From positions 1-45,986 of the forward strand of contig JAQXIE010000012.1 of the NCBI GenBank assembly GCA_029007645.1: a DNA stretch of 45,986 nucleotides, read 5' to 3'. Positions 8,683-16,232 of the stretch are shown in pieces. Position 1 is the first letter of the stretch. The number at the start of each line of letters is the position of its first letter. Below the pieces are notes generated by a model. It was not told the origin of the DNA. It saw nothing but the letters and a program-made list of their open reading frames with translations, and did not search any database. The DNA is from Bacteroidales bacterium. GTDB lineage: Bacteria; Bacteroidota; Bacteroidia; Bacteroidales; Muribaculaceae. A program made the translations under genes and the position numbers.

Positions 8683-9533
8683 CGGTGGTATTCAATTAGA
8701 CCGGGCATCGGGCTCGGGGTGATTTTGCTTATTTTTAGACCGAGGGCCCGGGCCGCTTCGGTCAGGATGTCGCGGAAATGCCATGCCACCGAGCCTGTGA
8801 AATTCAGGGGTAGGGAGCTGGCCTCCGGATAACGCATCACATTGCGCTCCAGGAACGTGGTGAATTCCTGACGCACCAGGGCGTGGATGTCGGGATCGGC
8901 GATATTGTCGGCGATCAGCGGCACCAGCGAGGCGAGGAATCGGCCCGGAGCCGGGTGGCGATACACCCTGTCGAGTATATCTCCGAGCGCGAGGCCCGAA
9001 GTTTCCTGAAGCCGGCGTGTCAGCGATTCGGGCAGAGCCTTCTTGAACATGTCGGAAATCAGGCGTTTGCCCAGGGCCGCGCCGCTTCCCTCGTCGCCGA
9101 GTATGAACCCCAGAGGCGGGATGTTGCTCGTAATCGCCATGCCGTCGTACAGGCAGGAATTGGAGCCGGTGCCCAATATGCATGCAATGCCGCGTGAATC
9201 GCCAAGCAGCGCCCGGCAGGCACCGAGCAGGTCGGTGGTGACCATGGCTGCATCCGCACCGAATGCACTCCGCAGCTCGGTCTCGATCTTACTGCAAACT
9301 GCCGGTGTGGCACATCCGGCACCGTAATAGTATATCTCAGATACAGTTACATCCCCTGGCATTTGCTGCGCCGCCGTGGCAAAAAGCCCGCGGATCTCCT
9401 CCGGACTTGCCTGCAGGGCGTTAAGCCCTGTCGTCTTGAACTGCATCACACAGGGATCGCCCGGACGTATCAACGCCCAGTCGACTGTCGTGGATCCGGC
9501 ATCGGCTATCAGTTTACTTCCTGCGTTTTGCAT
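8679..9533 (-). CDS. BadF/BadG-type ATPase, N-acetylglucosamine kinase-like
   Basis: ASKHA-fold kinase with phosphate-1 DAGSTTVDWAL (residues 11-21), the central CILGTGSNSCLYDG and GFILGDEGSGAALG segments, and a C-terminal LNFTGSVAWHF adenosine region. Bacteroidetes proteins of this type are usually annotated as N-acetylglucosamine kinases; the sugar specificity is inferred only. It opens the 11-gene minus-strand operon. The promoter -7 box ends only 9 nt before the ATG, so the mRNA would have almost no leader. Confidence 0.82.
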   Translation of the reverse strand: MQNAGSKLIADAGSTTVDWALIRPGDPCVMQFKTTGLNALQASPEEIRGLFATAAQQMPGDVTVSEIYYYGAGCATPAVCSKIETELRSAFGADAAMVTTDLLGACRALLGDSRGIACILGTGSNSCLYDGMAITSNIPPLGFILGDEGSGAALGKRLISDMFKKALPESLTRRLQETSGLALGDILDRVYRHPAPGRFLASLVPLIADNIADPDIHALVRQEFTTFLERNVMRYPEASSLPLNFTGSVAWHFRDILTEAARALGLKISKITPSPMPGLIEYHR

Positions 9534-9541
9534 ATGATATG

Positions 9542-9573
9542 CAAAATTAAAAAATAATCATTAAATATACAAA
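9542..9573 (-). promoter_or_regulatory. Bacteroidetes-type promoter of the kinase operon
   Basis: Reading on the minus strand, TTTG (9573-9570), exactly 20 nt, then TAATTTTG (9549-9542) matches the -33/-7 consensus TTTG / TAnnTTTG. Transcription should start within a few nt of the ATG at 9533. Confidence 0.8.
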
Positions 9574-9590
9574 AGTTTGGACCCTAATAT

Positions 9591-9619
9591 AAAAAGAGGG
9601 CTCCCTTGCAGGAACCCTC
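9591..9619 (-). terminator. Terminator of the LRR gene
   Basis: On the minus strand GAGGGTTCC pairs with GGAGCCCTC (one G-U), with a 6-nt loop, and is followed by TTTTT (9595-9591). It lies 40 nt past the LRR stop codon. Confidence 0.85.
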
Positions 9620-9658
9620 GGTAAAATGTATGGTTTAGCGCCTGATTAGAACACAGGC

Positions 9659-10786
9659 TTATTCAGCGGGAACAACCGGTGCGTCGGGATCTTCAGCGTC
9701 AGGTTCTACAATATCCCAATTCGGGTCGTAGCCGTCCCATTCCGAATAGCCGATGATGCTTGTCAGCATCGGGCAGCTTTCATGGAGCAACGTTGACAGC
9801 ATCTCGTTGTACGACAGGTTGATCGTAGTCAGCATCGGGTCGAACGATACGTTGACATATGTCAGCTGGTTGTTGGAGGCGTTGACGCGCTGCAGATAAT
9901 TCAGGTTGCTGAGATCGAGCGATGTCAGGTCGTTCCATTCAACGTTTACGAATCCGAGCATCGGCACGTTCTCGATCGAGAAGCTGGTCAGATCGTTGTA
10001 GGGCACCCATATGTCGTTGAGGACCTTGCAGTTTGATGCGGCGAACTGTATCATATGGTTGCCGCTGGCTAGAATGGTCGACAACGAGGGCAGCTCCTGC
10101 AGATACAGGTTGGCAACACGGTTGTTGTTGATGTTGATGGTGGCAAGTTTGGGAAGTCCGACAAATGTCAGCTTCGTGATCTTGTTCCATGCAGCATAGA
10201 TGGTTTTAAGATTCTGGCATCCGGTCACGTCGAGAGCCTCGATATTGTTGGCCGCGCAGTTCAGGGTCTTCAGGTTCAGGGCATTCGATACATCCAGCTC
10301 GGTGAAATTGTTGCCGGCGATGTTCAGTTTCTTCAGGCACGGCACATCGGTGACGTTGATCTCGCTGAGTTTGTTGCGGTTCAGGGCAAGTACCTGCAGC
10401 TGCGGGCATTTGCTGACACTGAATTCGCTAATCTTGTTCCTGGATGCGTTTACGGCATATAGTACAGGATTGCCCGACAGGTTCAGGGCTGTGATCTTGT
10501 TGTTGGAAACATCCACTTTCTTCAGGGCTGTAAAGCCGGACAGATTGAGTGTGCCGGCAAGATTCTTGCCTTTAAGGTCAATTTCCGTGATGTGTCCGTT
10601 TTCTACTTTGATGCCGGGCATCGCACTGACATTGGATACACTGACGCCCAACTGTGCGGCATTGGTCTGGCCGGTGGCCGATGTCTGTGCCAGGAATGCT
10701 CCCAGACTCTTGACCTCATTCTTGCTCTGCGCGAATGTCAGCGACACCGTCAGCGCAGCAGCGAGTAATAAAACTGTTCTTCTCAT
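9659..10786 (-). CDS. Secreted leucine-rich-repeat protein
   Basis: 375 residues with a signal peptide (MRRTVLLLAAALTVSLTFAQS). From about residue 65 to 345 there are about a dozen LRRs of roughly 21 residues with the pattern LxxLxVSxNxIxxLxL (for example KKVDVSNNKITALNLSGNP, RVNASNNQLTYVNVS). The end is acidic (EPDAEDPDAPVVPAE). No sorting domain or lipobox is seen. Such proteins are common surface or periplasmic binding proteins in Bacteroidetes. It is monocistronic, with its own terminator, and divergent from the lipoprotein gene at 10969. Confidence 0.88.
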   Translation of the reverse strand: MRRTVLLLAAALTVSLTFAQSKNEVKSLGAFLAQTSATGQTNAAQLGVSVSNVSAMPGIKVENGHITEIDLKGKNLAGTLNLSGFTALKKVDVSNNKITALNLSGNPVLYAVNASRNKISEFSVSKCPQLQVLALNRNKLSEINVTDVPCLKKLNIAGNNFTELDVSNALNLKTLNCAANNIEALDVTGCQNLKTIYAAWNKITKLTFVGLPKLATININNNRVANLYLQELPSLSTILASGNHMIQFAASNCKVLNDIWVPYNDLTSFSIENVPMLGFVNVEWNDLTSLDLSNLNYLQRVNASNNQLTYVNVSFDPMLTTINLSYNEMLSTLLHESCPMLTSIIGYSEWDGYDPNWDIVEPDAEDPDAPVVPAE

Positions 10787-10968
10787 AACGCTTTTATTTT
10801 TTTCTGATATTCAATAGTTTATAGCGTGATTGTTACGCATTTTAAATCCTTTGTATTTATAACAAGCCAATTTTAATATAGTTTGGTCCCCTGTTGATCA
10901 ATTTTTTTATAATCCTTTTTTGCACCGAGGCGTTTAATATTGTATAAAAGATTTTAAAAGTTGATGAG

Positions 10969-11439
10969 ATGAAAAAGTATATTTATTTTCTGCTTATGCT
11001 GCTTCCGCTGGGAATCATGAGTTCTTGCAGCGATGATGACGATCTGCCCGATGTGGATATAACTGTTCAGCTTGACAAAGTGGTGGATCAGGGCAACAGA
11101 ATTTATGTAGTGCAGGGTCAGCCTCTGGTTGTGACCGGAGTTTCGGCCAAAGGTCTCGGAGGCAAGGAAGCCTTGGTCACCGGAGTTTCGTATCTGTGGG
11201 ACCGTATAGAGGTTTTCTATACGCGCGTCGATCCCTTTGCGTTCAGTATCAGCACATCCGCAATGCCTGCCGGCAACCATCTGCTGACGCTTAATATGAC
11301 GCTTGCCCAGGTCGGCAAACCGCTGGCATATTTAATCATGGATATTCCCGTCACGGTTGTCGCCGATGCCGCCGATCTCCCCGAAGGTTCCGAACCCGGC
11401 CATGTATCGCTCGAGTCGCGTCTTACCCCCCGGCCATAA
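10969..11439 (+). CDS. Small lipoprotein, function unknown
   Basis: 156 residues. The lipoprotein signal MKKYIYFLLMLLPLGIMSSC ends in a cysteine, followed by SDDDD, an acidic stretch typical of Bacteroidetes surface-exported lipoproteins. The rest is predicted beta-rich (VDQGNRIYVVQGQPLVVTG, HLLTLNMTLAQVG), consistent with an Ig-like fold, but I recognise no named family. A TAATATTG box at 10935-10942 may be the -7 element, though no TTTG lies at the right distance. The channel-like gene follows after about 37 nt. Confidence 0.75.
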   Translation: MKKYIYFLLMLLPLGIMSSCSDDDDLPDVDITVQLDKVVDQGNRIYVVQGQPLVVTGVSAKGLGGKEALVTGVSYLWDRIEVFYTRVDPFAFSISTSAMPAGNHLLTLNMTLAQVGKPLAYLIMDIPVTVVADAADLPEGSEPGHVSLESRLTPRP

Positions 11440-11476
11440 ATAGAGCGAATTATGCTTGACGCTAATTCCTAATCCA

Positions 11477-12244
11477 ATGCCTGCTCTCTCAGAATTACGC
11501 CTGGAACTCGCTTCCCGCACCATTCAATGGATCACGCACATTGTCGTGCTGATACTGTCGATAGTGCTCATCGTGATGATATCGATCGACACGGTGCACA
11601 ACATAACGTTCTACACCCTGGAATCTTTCCGCAAATGGGAGTTCTGGATATGCATCGCGTTCATGCTTGCATTTTTCATCGAATGGATCATTGCTCCGCG
11701 CAAGCTGCATTATCTGCTGACGCATTTCGTATTTCTGTTGGTGTCTATTCCGTATCAGGAGATTATGGTGCATCTCGGGTGGAATGTGCCTGAGAAGATA
11801 TGGTATCTGATCCGCTATATGCCCCTGATCCGCGGAGGATATGCCATGGCATATGTTGTGTCCTGGTTCGCTTCCAATCGAGTCACGGGTCTTTTCCTGG
11901 CGTATATTGTTACCATGCTGTCGACGGTTTATTTCAGCTCGCTGACATTCTACTTGTTCGAGATGCATGTCAATCCGCAGGTCAAGGAATACGTCGATGC
12001 CCTGTGGTGGGCCTGTATGGCCGTCACTACCGAAGGCTCCAACATTACGGCCATGACCGGTGTGGGGCGCGTATTGTCGGTGCTGCTTGCCGGTATGGGT
12101 ATTGTGATGTTCCCCGTATTTACGGTCTATGTCACCAATCTGATGCAATCCAAGCAGCGGCAGGGAAGCGCCAGGGCAGAATCTATGTCGGCCTATAATC
12201 AGATGGAAAACATCAAAGATGAGAAATCATCCAAACAGAAGTAA
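11477..12244 (+). CDS. Six-TM voltage-gated-channel-like protein with TEGSN filter
   Basis: I use the ATG at 11477; a TTG frame start at 11456 is also open. Residues 18-36, 57-72, 80-92, 107-130 (S4-like with Arg at 113 and 119), 136-162 and 197-221 form six hydrophobic segments, with a re-entrant pore helix before the filter. The pore reads WWACMAVTTEGSNITAMTGVG (177-197), aligning with the K+-channel WWxxxTMTTVGYGDxxPxTxxG, but the selectivity filter TVGYG is replaced by TEGSN. The fold is clearly that of a Kv-type channel; ion selectivity must differ. The tail is polar (about residues 224-255). Confidence 0.8.
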   Translation: MPALSELRLELASRTIQWITHIVVLILSIVLIVMISIDTVHNITFYTLESFRKWEFWICIAFMLAFFIEWIIAPRKLHYLLTHFVFLLVSIPYQEIMVHLGWNVPEKIWYLIRYMPLIRGGYAMAYVVSWFASNRVTGLFLAYIVTMLSTVYFSSLTFYLFEMHVNPQVKEYVDALWWACMAVTTEGSNITAMTGVGRVLSVLLAGMGIVMFPVFTVYVTNLMQSKQRQGSARAESMSAYNQMENIKDEKSSKQK

Positions 12245-12273
12245 TGTGATATTCGGAATTGAAAAATGTGATA

Positions 12274-12489
12274 TCAGGAATTGTCATGACGCCGTGCGGA
12301 GTCTGACACCAGGGACTTGAAGATATTGTTGTCCGAGATCACCTCTCCTTTGTTCTTGACATCGTGTCGCAACTGATTGGCACGTTCGTCGTCGGCGTTG
12401 AATTTGCCCGTGAAGAGCTGGTCGATGCCGAGAAGCAGCATCATCATGCCTGCAAGGATCAATATTACGATTGTTATCTGGATTGCCAT
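12274..12489 (-). CDS. Small single-TM membrane protein
   Basis: From the ATG at 12489 the product has 71 residues; a GTG at 12525 would add 12 but sits directly against the T-run of the mdh terminator. One strong TM helix (IQITIVILILAGMMMLLLGI) is followed by a polar cytoplasmic tail (NADDERANQLRHDVKNKGEV). No family recognised. It probably depends on read-through from mdh, since no promoter motif is visible in the 44 nt between the terminator and the ATG. Confidence 0.6.
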   Translation of the reverse strand: MAIQITIVILILAGMMMLLLGIDQLFTGKFNADDERANQLRHDVKNKGEVISDNNIFKSLVSDSARRHDNS

Positions 12490-12525
12490 ATATTCTATAA
12501 GGCTTGGAGAGACAGTATTGTTCAC

Positions 12526-12560
12526 AAAAAAAAGAGCGCGGTTCCTTGGAACCGCGCTCT
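12526..12560 (-). terminator. Terminator of mdh
   Basis: AGAGCGCGGTTCC (12533-12545) is complementary to 12548-12560, a 13-bp stem with a 2-nt gap (a tetraloop in practice), and eight T follow on the minus strand (12533-12526). Very strong. Confidence 0.92.
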
Positions 12561-12582
12561 GTGTATTGTCTTGTCAGAATGA

Positions 12583-13596
12583 TCAGACTGTCTTCTCGAG
12601 CAGGTAGGGATTGTACTCGCCCCACTTGTCGATGGGAGGCATGATGCCGAGGCTGATCACCTCGTCACGCAGCTTGCAGAGGTGCTTGTAGCTCTCCTCG
12701 AGCTCGGCCTGCTCCTCGGGAGTTCCGTCGACGGGCTTGAAGCTTACGCCGTTCTTGTCGATGGTGGTCTCCATAGCCATCATGATGTTGTGGAACTTGT
12801 CGTCGTTGACATACGTTCCGGCCGGCCAGCGGAAAGCGGGACCGCCCATGGCAGCAGCGATCATCTCGATCGAGAGGTAAGCGGGGCTCTGGAAGGAGCT
12901 GCGGCCGCGGAGCTCGATGATGTTCTTACCGCCCTGGATCACGCGGACCTTCATGGCCTCCCACTCATCCTTGGGAAGAGCCTCGGTGCCGATGATTGTA
13001 TCCAGAGGCTTGCCGTCAACCTTGACGGTGCTCTCGAATACGGCCATCTGCTCGCCATGGCCGCCGTATGTACGGGCGTTGGTGATCTTGTCGGGGTCGA
13101 TCTTGAACCACTTGGCCAGTTCGTTGCGCAGACGTGTGCTGTCCAGTGCGGCCAGTGTGGTGACGCAGCCGGGTTTAACGCCGCTGTAGAGAAGCGTTAC
13201 CAGACCCGTGATGTCGGCAGGGTTGAAAATAACAACGATGTGCTTTACATCCGGGCAATATTTCTTGACGTTCTTACCGAAGTCCTCGGCGATCTTGCAG
13301 TTGCCTGCCAGCAGGTCCTCGCGGGTCATTCCGGCCTTGCGGGGTGCGCCGCCCGACGATACGATGTACTTGGCACCGGTGAATGCCTTTTCGATGTCGT
13401 CGGTGTAGGTGATGTTCATGCCTTCGAAACCGCACTGCAGCAGCTCTTCAGCCACTCCTTCGAGTCCCTTGGCATAAGGATCGTACAGACAGATGTTCGG
13501 AGTCAGATGCATCATGATGGCGGTCTGGGCCATATTCGAGCCAATCATGCCGGCTGCGCCGACTATGAGAAGCTTTTCATTTGTGAGAAATTCCAT
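12583..13596 (-). CDS. mdh: Malate dehydrogenase
   Basis: NAD-dependent oxaloacetate/malate interconversion in the reductive branch that leads to succinate and then propionate, matching the mutA/mutB pair downstream. At 337 residues it has the dinucleotide motif IVGAAGMIGSN (10-20), the mobile loop GGAPRKAGMTREDLL with substrate Arg residues, LDSTRLRNEL and the catalytic histidine in YGGHGEQM. This is the long Bacteroidetes form of the LDH/MDH family. It is monocistronic with a strong terminator. Confidence 0.95.
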   Translation of the reverse strand: MEFLTNEKLLIVGAAGMIGSNMAQTAIMMHLTPNICLYDPYAKGLEGVAEELLQCGFEGMNITYTDDIEKAFTGAKYIVSSGGAPRKAGMTREDLLAGNCKIAEDFGKNVKKYCPDVKHIVVIFNPADITGLVTLLYSGVKPGCVTTLAALDSTRLRNELAKWFKIDPDKITNARTYGGHGEQMAVFESTVKVDGKPLDTIIGTEALPKDEWEAMKVRVIQGGKNIIELRGRSSFQSPAYLSIEMIAAAMGGPAFRWPAGTYVNDDKFHNIMMAMETTIDKNGVSFKPVDGTPEEQAELEESYKHLCKLRDEVISLGIMPPIDKWGEYNPYLLEKTV

Positions 13597-13769
13597 CTCG
13601 GTTATCTTTTATAGGGTTATACTTTGTTTCCTTTTTTCTATTACACGCCGGTGGGACGTTTGTTCGGATTTCATTCGCAAATTTAAGAAATTTTTCCGCA
13701 ATTCACAATGAACTCAAAAAACTTTTTAATAAAGCGGAATAAACATGAAGTGGAGTCGTAAAAAAATCG

Positions 13770-13777
13770 TAATTTTG
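13770..13777 (+). promoter_or_regulatory. -7 box (TAATTTTG) next to the radA start codon
   Basis: TAATTTTG fits TAnnTTTG exactly and ends 5 nt before the radA ATG at 13782. No TTTG is found about 20 nt upstream, so the -33 element is weak or absent. A start here would give a leaderless message. Confidence 0.6.
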
Positions 13778-13781
13778 CGGT

Positions 13782-15158
13782 ATGGCGACAGTTAAAACCA
13801 AAAGCGTATATTTCTGCAACAATTGCGGATATGAATCGGCCAAATTCGTTGGCCAGTGCCCCGCGTGCGGCCAGTGGAACACGATGGTCGAGGAGAAAGT
13901 TCATATTGGAACAGGCGGCAAGAAGAAAGGCCTTGTCAGGAGCACGCGTCCCGTGAGGCTGTCGGAGATCGAGGTTTCCGAGGAGACGCGCATTCCGATG
14001 CCGTCCGACGAGCTGAACCGCGTTCTCGGCGGCGGTCTGGTGGCCGGTAGCCTGACCTTGATCGGCGGCGAGCCCGGCATCGGCAAGTCCACGCTGCTGC
14101 TTCAGAACATTCTGTCAATGCGCGGACGACGTATCCTTTACGTGTCGGGCGAGGAGAGCGCCACCCAGCTCAAGCTCCGCGCCGACCGCCTGGGCAAAGT
14201 ATCCGACAACACCTACATACTGTGCGAGACACAGCTTGACGGCATATTCACGCAGATCGAGAATGTCAAGCCCGACCTTGTTGTGGTCGACTCGGTGCAG
14301 ACCATCATGTCGTCGGAAATCGAATCGGCGGCCGGAAGCGTCTCGCAGGTGCGCGAATGCGCCGCTTCGCTGCTGCGTTACGCCAAGGAGTCGGGCGTGC
14401 CCGTGATCCTGGTGGGTCATATCAACAAGGAGGGCGCCATCGCGGGGCCAAAGGTGCTGGAACATATCGTCGACACGGTGTTGCAGTTCGAAGGCGACCG
14501 CCAGTACCTCTACAGGCTGCTGCGCGCCATCAAGAACCGTTTCGGTTCTACAAGCGAAATCGGTATCTACGAGATGATCGACCGAGGCTTGCGCGAGGTC
14601 CGCAATCCGTCGGAAATGCTCCTGTCTGAAAACCGCGGGTCGGCCATGAGCGGAACGGCGATCGGTGTCACCATGGAGGGCGTGCGCCCCTTCATGGTCG
14701 AGGTCCAGGCCCTGGTTTCCCCAGCGGCTTACGGTACGCCGCAACGCTCGGTGACCGGTTTCGATCAGCGTAGGCTGAACATGCTGCTGGCCGTGCTCGA
14801 AAAACGTGCCCGATTCCGGCTCGGCCAGAAAGACGTGTTCCTCAATATCGCCGGGGGCCTCAAGGTTACCGATCCGGCTCTGGATCTCGCCGTGGTCGCC
14901 GCTGTCATGTCGTCCAATTTCGACCTTTCGCTACCTCCCGGCACAGCTTTCGCCGGCGAGGTCGGGCTTAGCGGCGAAGTCCGCACAGTAGTCCGTATGG
15001 AACAACGTATCGCAGAGGCTGCAAAACTCGGATTCAAAACAATTTACATACCGAAGGGTAATATAAAGGGCATTAATCTGCCCGGAAACATAAATGTCGT
15101 GGAAGTCGGCCTGGTGCAGGATATGTTCCAGCACCTGTTTGACCGCAACAACCACTGA
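13782..15158 (+). CDS. radA: DNA repair protein RadA
   Basis: RecA-like branch-migration helicase acting in homologous recombination. 458 residues: C4 zinc finger (C12, C15, C26, C29), Walker A GGEPGIGKST (95-104), Walker B LVVVDSVQT, the RadA-specific KNRFGSTSEIG motif, and a C-terminal LonC-like domain (GGLKVTDPALDLAVVAAV, GEVGLSGEVR). Full-length and intact. It diverges from mdh. Confidence 0.96.
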   Translation: MATVKTKSVYFCNNCGYESAKFVGQCPACGQWNTMVEEKVHIGTGGKKKGLVRSTRPVRLSEIEVSEETRIPMPSDELNRVLGGGLVAGSLTLIGGEPGIGKSTLLLQNILSMRGRRILYVSGEESATQLKLRADRLGKVSDNTYILCETQLDGIFTQIENVKPDLVVVDSVQTIMSSEIESAAGSVSQVRECAASLLRYAKESGVPVILVGHINKEGAIAGPKVLEHIVDTVLQFEGDRQYLYRLLRAIKNRFGSTSEIGIYEMIDRGLREVRNPSEMLLSENRGSAMSGTAIGVTMEGVRPFMVEVQALVSPAAYGTPQRSVTGFDQRRLNMLLAVLEKRARFRLGQKDVFLNIAGGLKVTDPALDLAVVAAVMSSNFDLSLPPGTAFAGEVGLSGEVRTVVRMEQRIAEAAKLGFKTIYIPKGNIKGINLPGNINVVEVGLVQDMFQHLFDRNNH

Positions 15159-15225
15159 TATTTCTTGATTTTTTATTTTTTAAAGAATTTTACCCCTTTG
15201 TTTGGCTGGTTCGAAATAATGCACT

Positions 15226-15546
15226 ATGAAGATGGCCGCCGGCAACACCTTCAACATCGACTATAACTTCTACGGCATGATGCCGATCTGGGCCAAGCCT
15301 CACTTGGCCGTGCCATTCGCAGCTGCGGTGCCCGACGGGATCAAGGCATATGCTCTTAATTCGGTATACAAAAACGGCGATAAGACCGTTATACAGATGA
15401 AACAGGTAAAAACTCTCGCGGCCGGCCATCCCTATGTGCCGCCGTCCGAACTGACCGCTCCGCAAGTGAGCTGCCCCGTGGCATTTATGTCATGGACGGC
15501 CGCAGATCATGCTGGGAAAATAATGAAGATGAATGTTGGAAGATAA
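15226..15546 (+). pseudogene. Fragment of a secreted Bacteroidetes surface protein
   Basis: A 106-codon ORF without signal peptide. The segment VPFAAAVPDGIKAYALNSV, followed closely by TLAAGHPYVPPSEL, resembles the C-terminal beta domain of secreted LRR/Ig-type Bacteroidetes proteins (pattern: LPxGVKAYxV...IPAxTPYIL). The upstream frame is closed (TAA at 15217-15219), so only the domain end remains. It may be a decayed gene or a domain left by recombination; expression is doubtful. Confidence 0.5.
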
Positions 15547-15583
15547 ATATTTTAGATGATTGACTGATTGAATATATGTTTGG

Positions 15584-15660
15584 AACGGGCTGGCCTGTGA
15601 AGGCCGGACCGTTCATTTTGAAACAGGCAGACCTGTGAAGGCCTGCCCGTTTTGTTTTTT
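15584..15660 (+). terminator. Two tandem 30-nt hairpins ending in a T-run
   Basis: 15584-15613 and 15622-15651 are diverged copies of one hairpin, each with loop TGTGAA and stem ends AAC/GTT. The second is followed by a T-rich run to 15660 and looks like a normal terminator; the first is a duplicate. Stem changes are partly compensatory (a T-G pair in the first is A-T in the second). Confidence 0.75.
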
Positions 15661-15663
15661 TAT

Positions 15664-15708
15664 ATAAGATTTATAAGATTTATAAGACTTATAAGACTTA
15701 TAAGATTT
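15664..15708. repeat. 9-bp tandem repeat, five copies
   Basis: Five head-to-tail units ATAAGA(T/C)TT at 15664, 15673, 15682, 15691 and 15700. Units 3 and 4 carry C instead of T at position 7. The array lies between converging genes. Its copy number is likely to vary between strains. Confidence 0.9.
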
Positions 15709-15713
15709 AAAAG

Positions 15714-15740
15714 AGCCGGACCGCGATTGGCAGTCCGGCT
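15714..15740 (-). terminator. Terminator of the GYF/TM2 gene
   Basis: AGCCGGAC and GTCCGGCT form an 8-bp stem with an 11-nt loop; on the minus strand it is followed by CTTTTAAA. It lies 26 nt after the stop of the gene at 15766. Confidence 0.7.
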
Positions 15741-15765
15741 GTGACAGGTATATGTTTTTACCCGA

Positions 15766-16191
15766 TCAGAAAATCGGGAAGGTCTTCGGAGTGTTGACGA
15801 ACTTGTTCTCGAAATCCTCGTCGGACATGCAGAGAATCATGATGCCCTGAATCAGGGTGATAATACCCCAGAATCCGCAGGTGCAGATCGAAAGGACAAT
15901 CGTGAGGATGCCGGCTGTCGTTTTGCCGATCACGAAGTACTGGATGCCGAGTGTGCCGATCAGCAATGCCAGGATGCCGCAGAGTATGCGCTGGGAGTCC
16001 TGGCGCTGAATGTTCTGCTGATGGCGGGCGCTGTTGTTGTATCCCTGCATCAGCTCGGGATAGGTGTAGAGCGGCATGTAGGGCGATCCGTCGCGGCTTA
16101 CCGGCGTGTCCGGTGTCACGGGATAGGCGAAGACCTGGTCGATGGTCATCGGGCCGAGGTCCATGCCGTTGAATTTAATGTAATATGCCAT
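15766..16191 (-). CDS. GYF_2 and TM2 domain membrane protein
   Basis: 141 residues. Residues 1-50 look like a prokaryotic GYF_2 domain (YYIKFNGMDLGPMTIDQV, then SPYMPLYTYPEL). A short Gln-rich linker (about 52-66) leads to a TM2 domain with two helices (ILCGILALLIGTLGIQYFVIG and GILTIVLSICTCGFWGIITL), including the family's G-x-H/Q-x-FY-x-G turn and the W-x-x-I/L motif. Domain architecture is common in Bacteroidetes; the role is unknown. It lies 41 nt downstream of the GH5 gene. Confidence 0.85.
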   Translation of the reverse strand: MAYYIKFNGMDLGPMTIDQVFAYPVTPDTPVSRDGSPYMPLYTYPELMQGYNNSARHQQNIQRQDSQRILCGILALLIGTLGIQYFVIGKTTAGILTIVLSICTCGFWGIITLIQGIMILCMSDEDFENKFVNTPKTFPIF

Positions 16192-16232
16192 TTCAACAAT
16201 TATTGGTTTTCGTATCGTAGTGGATTATCGCG

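Noticed and set aside
12490-12525. GTG start at 12525 for the small membrane protein
   Set aside because: It sits directly on the T-run of the mdh terminator, leaving no room for initiation signals; the ATG at 12489 is more plausible.
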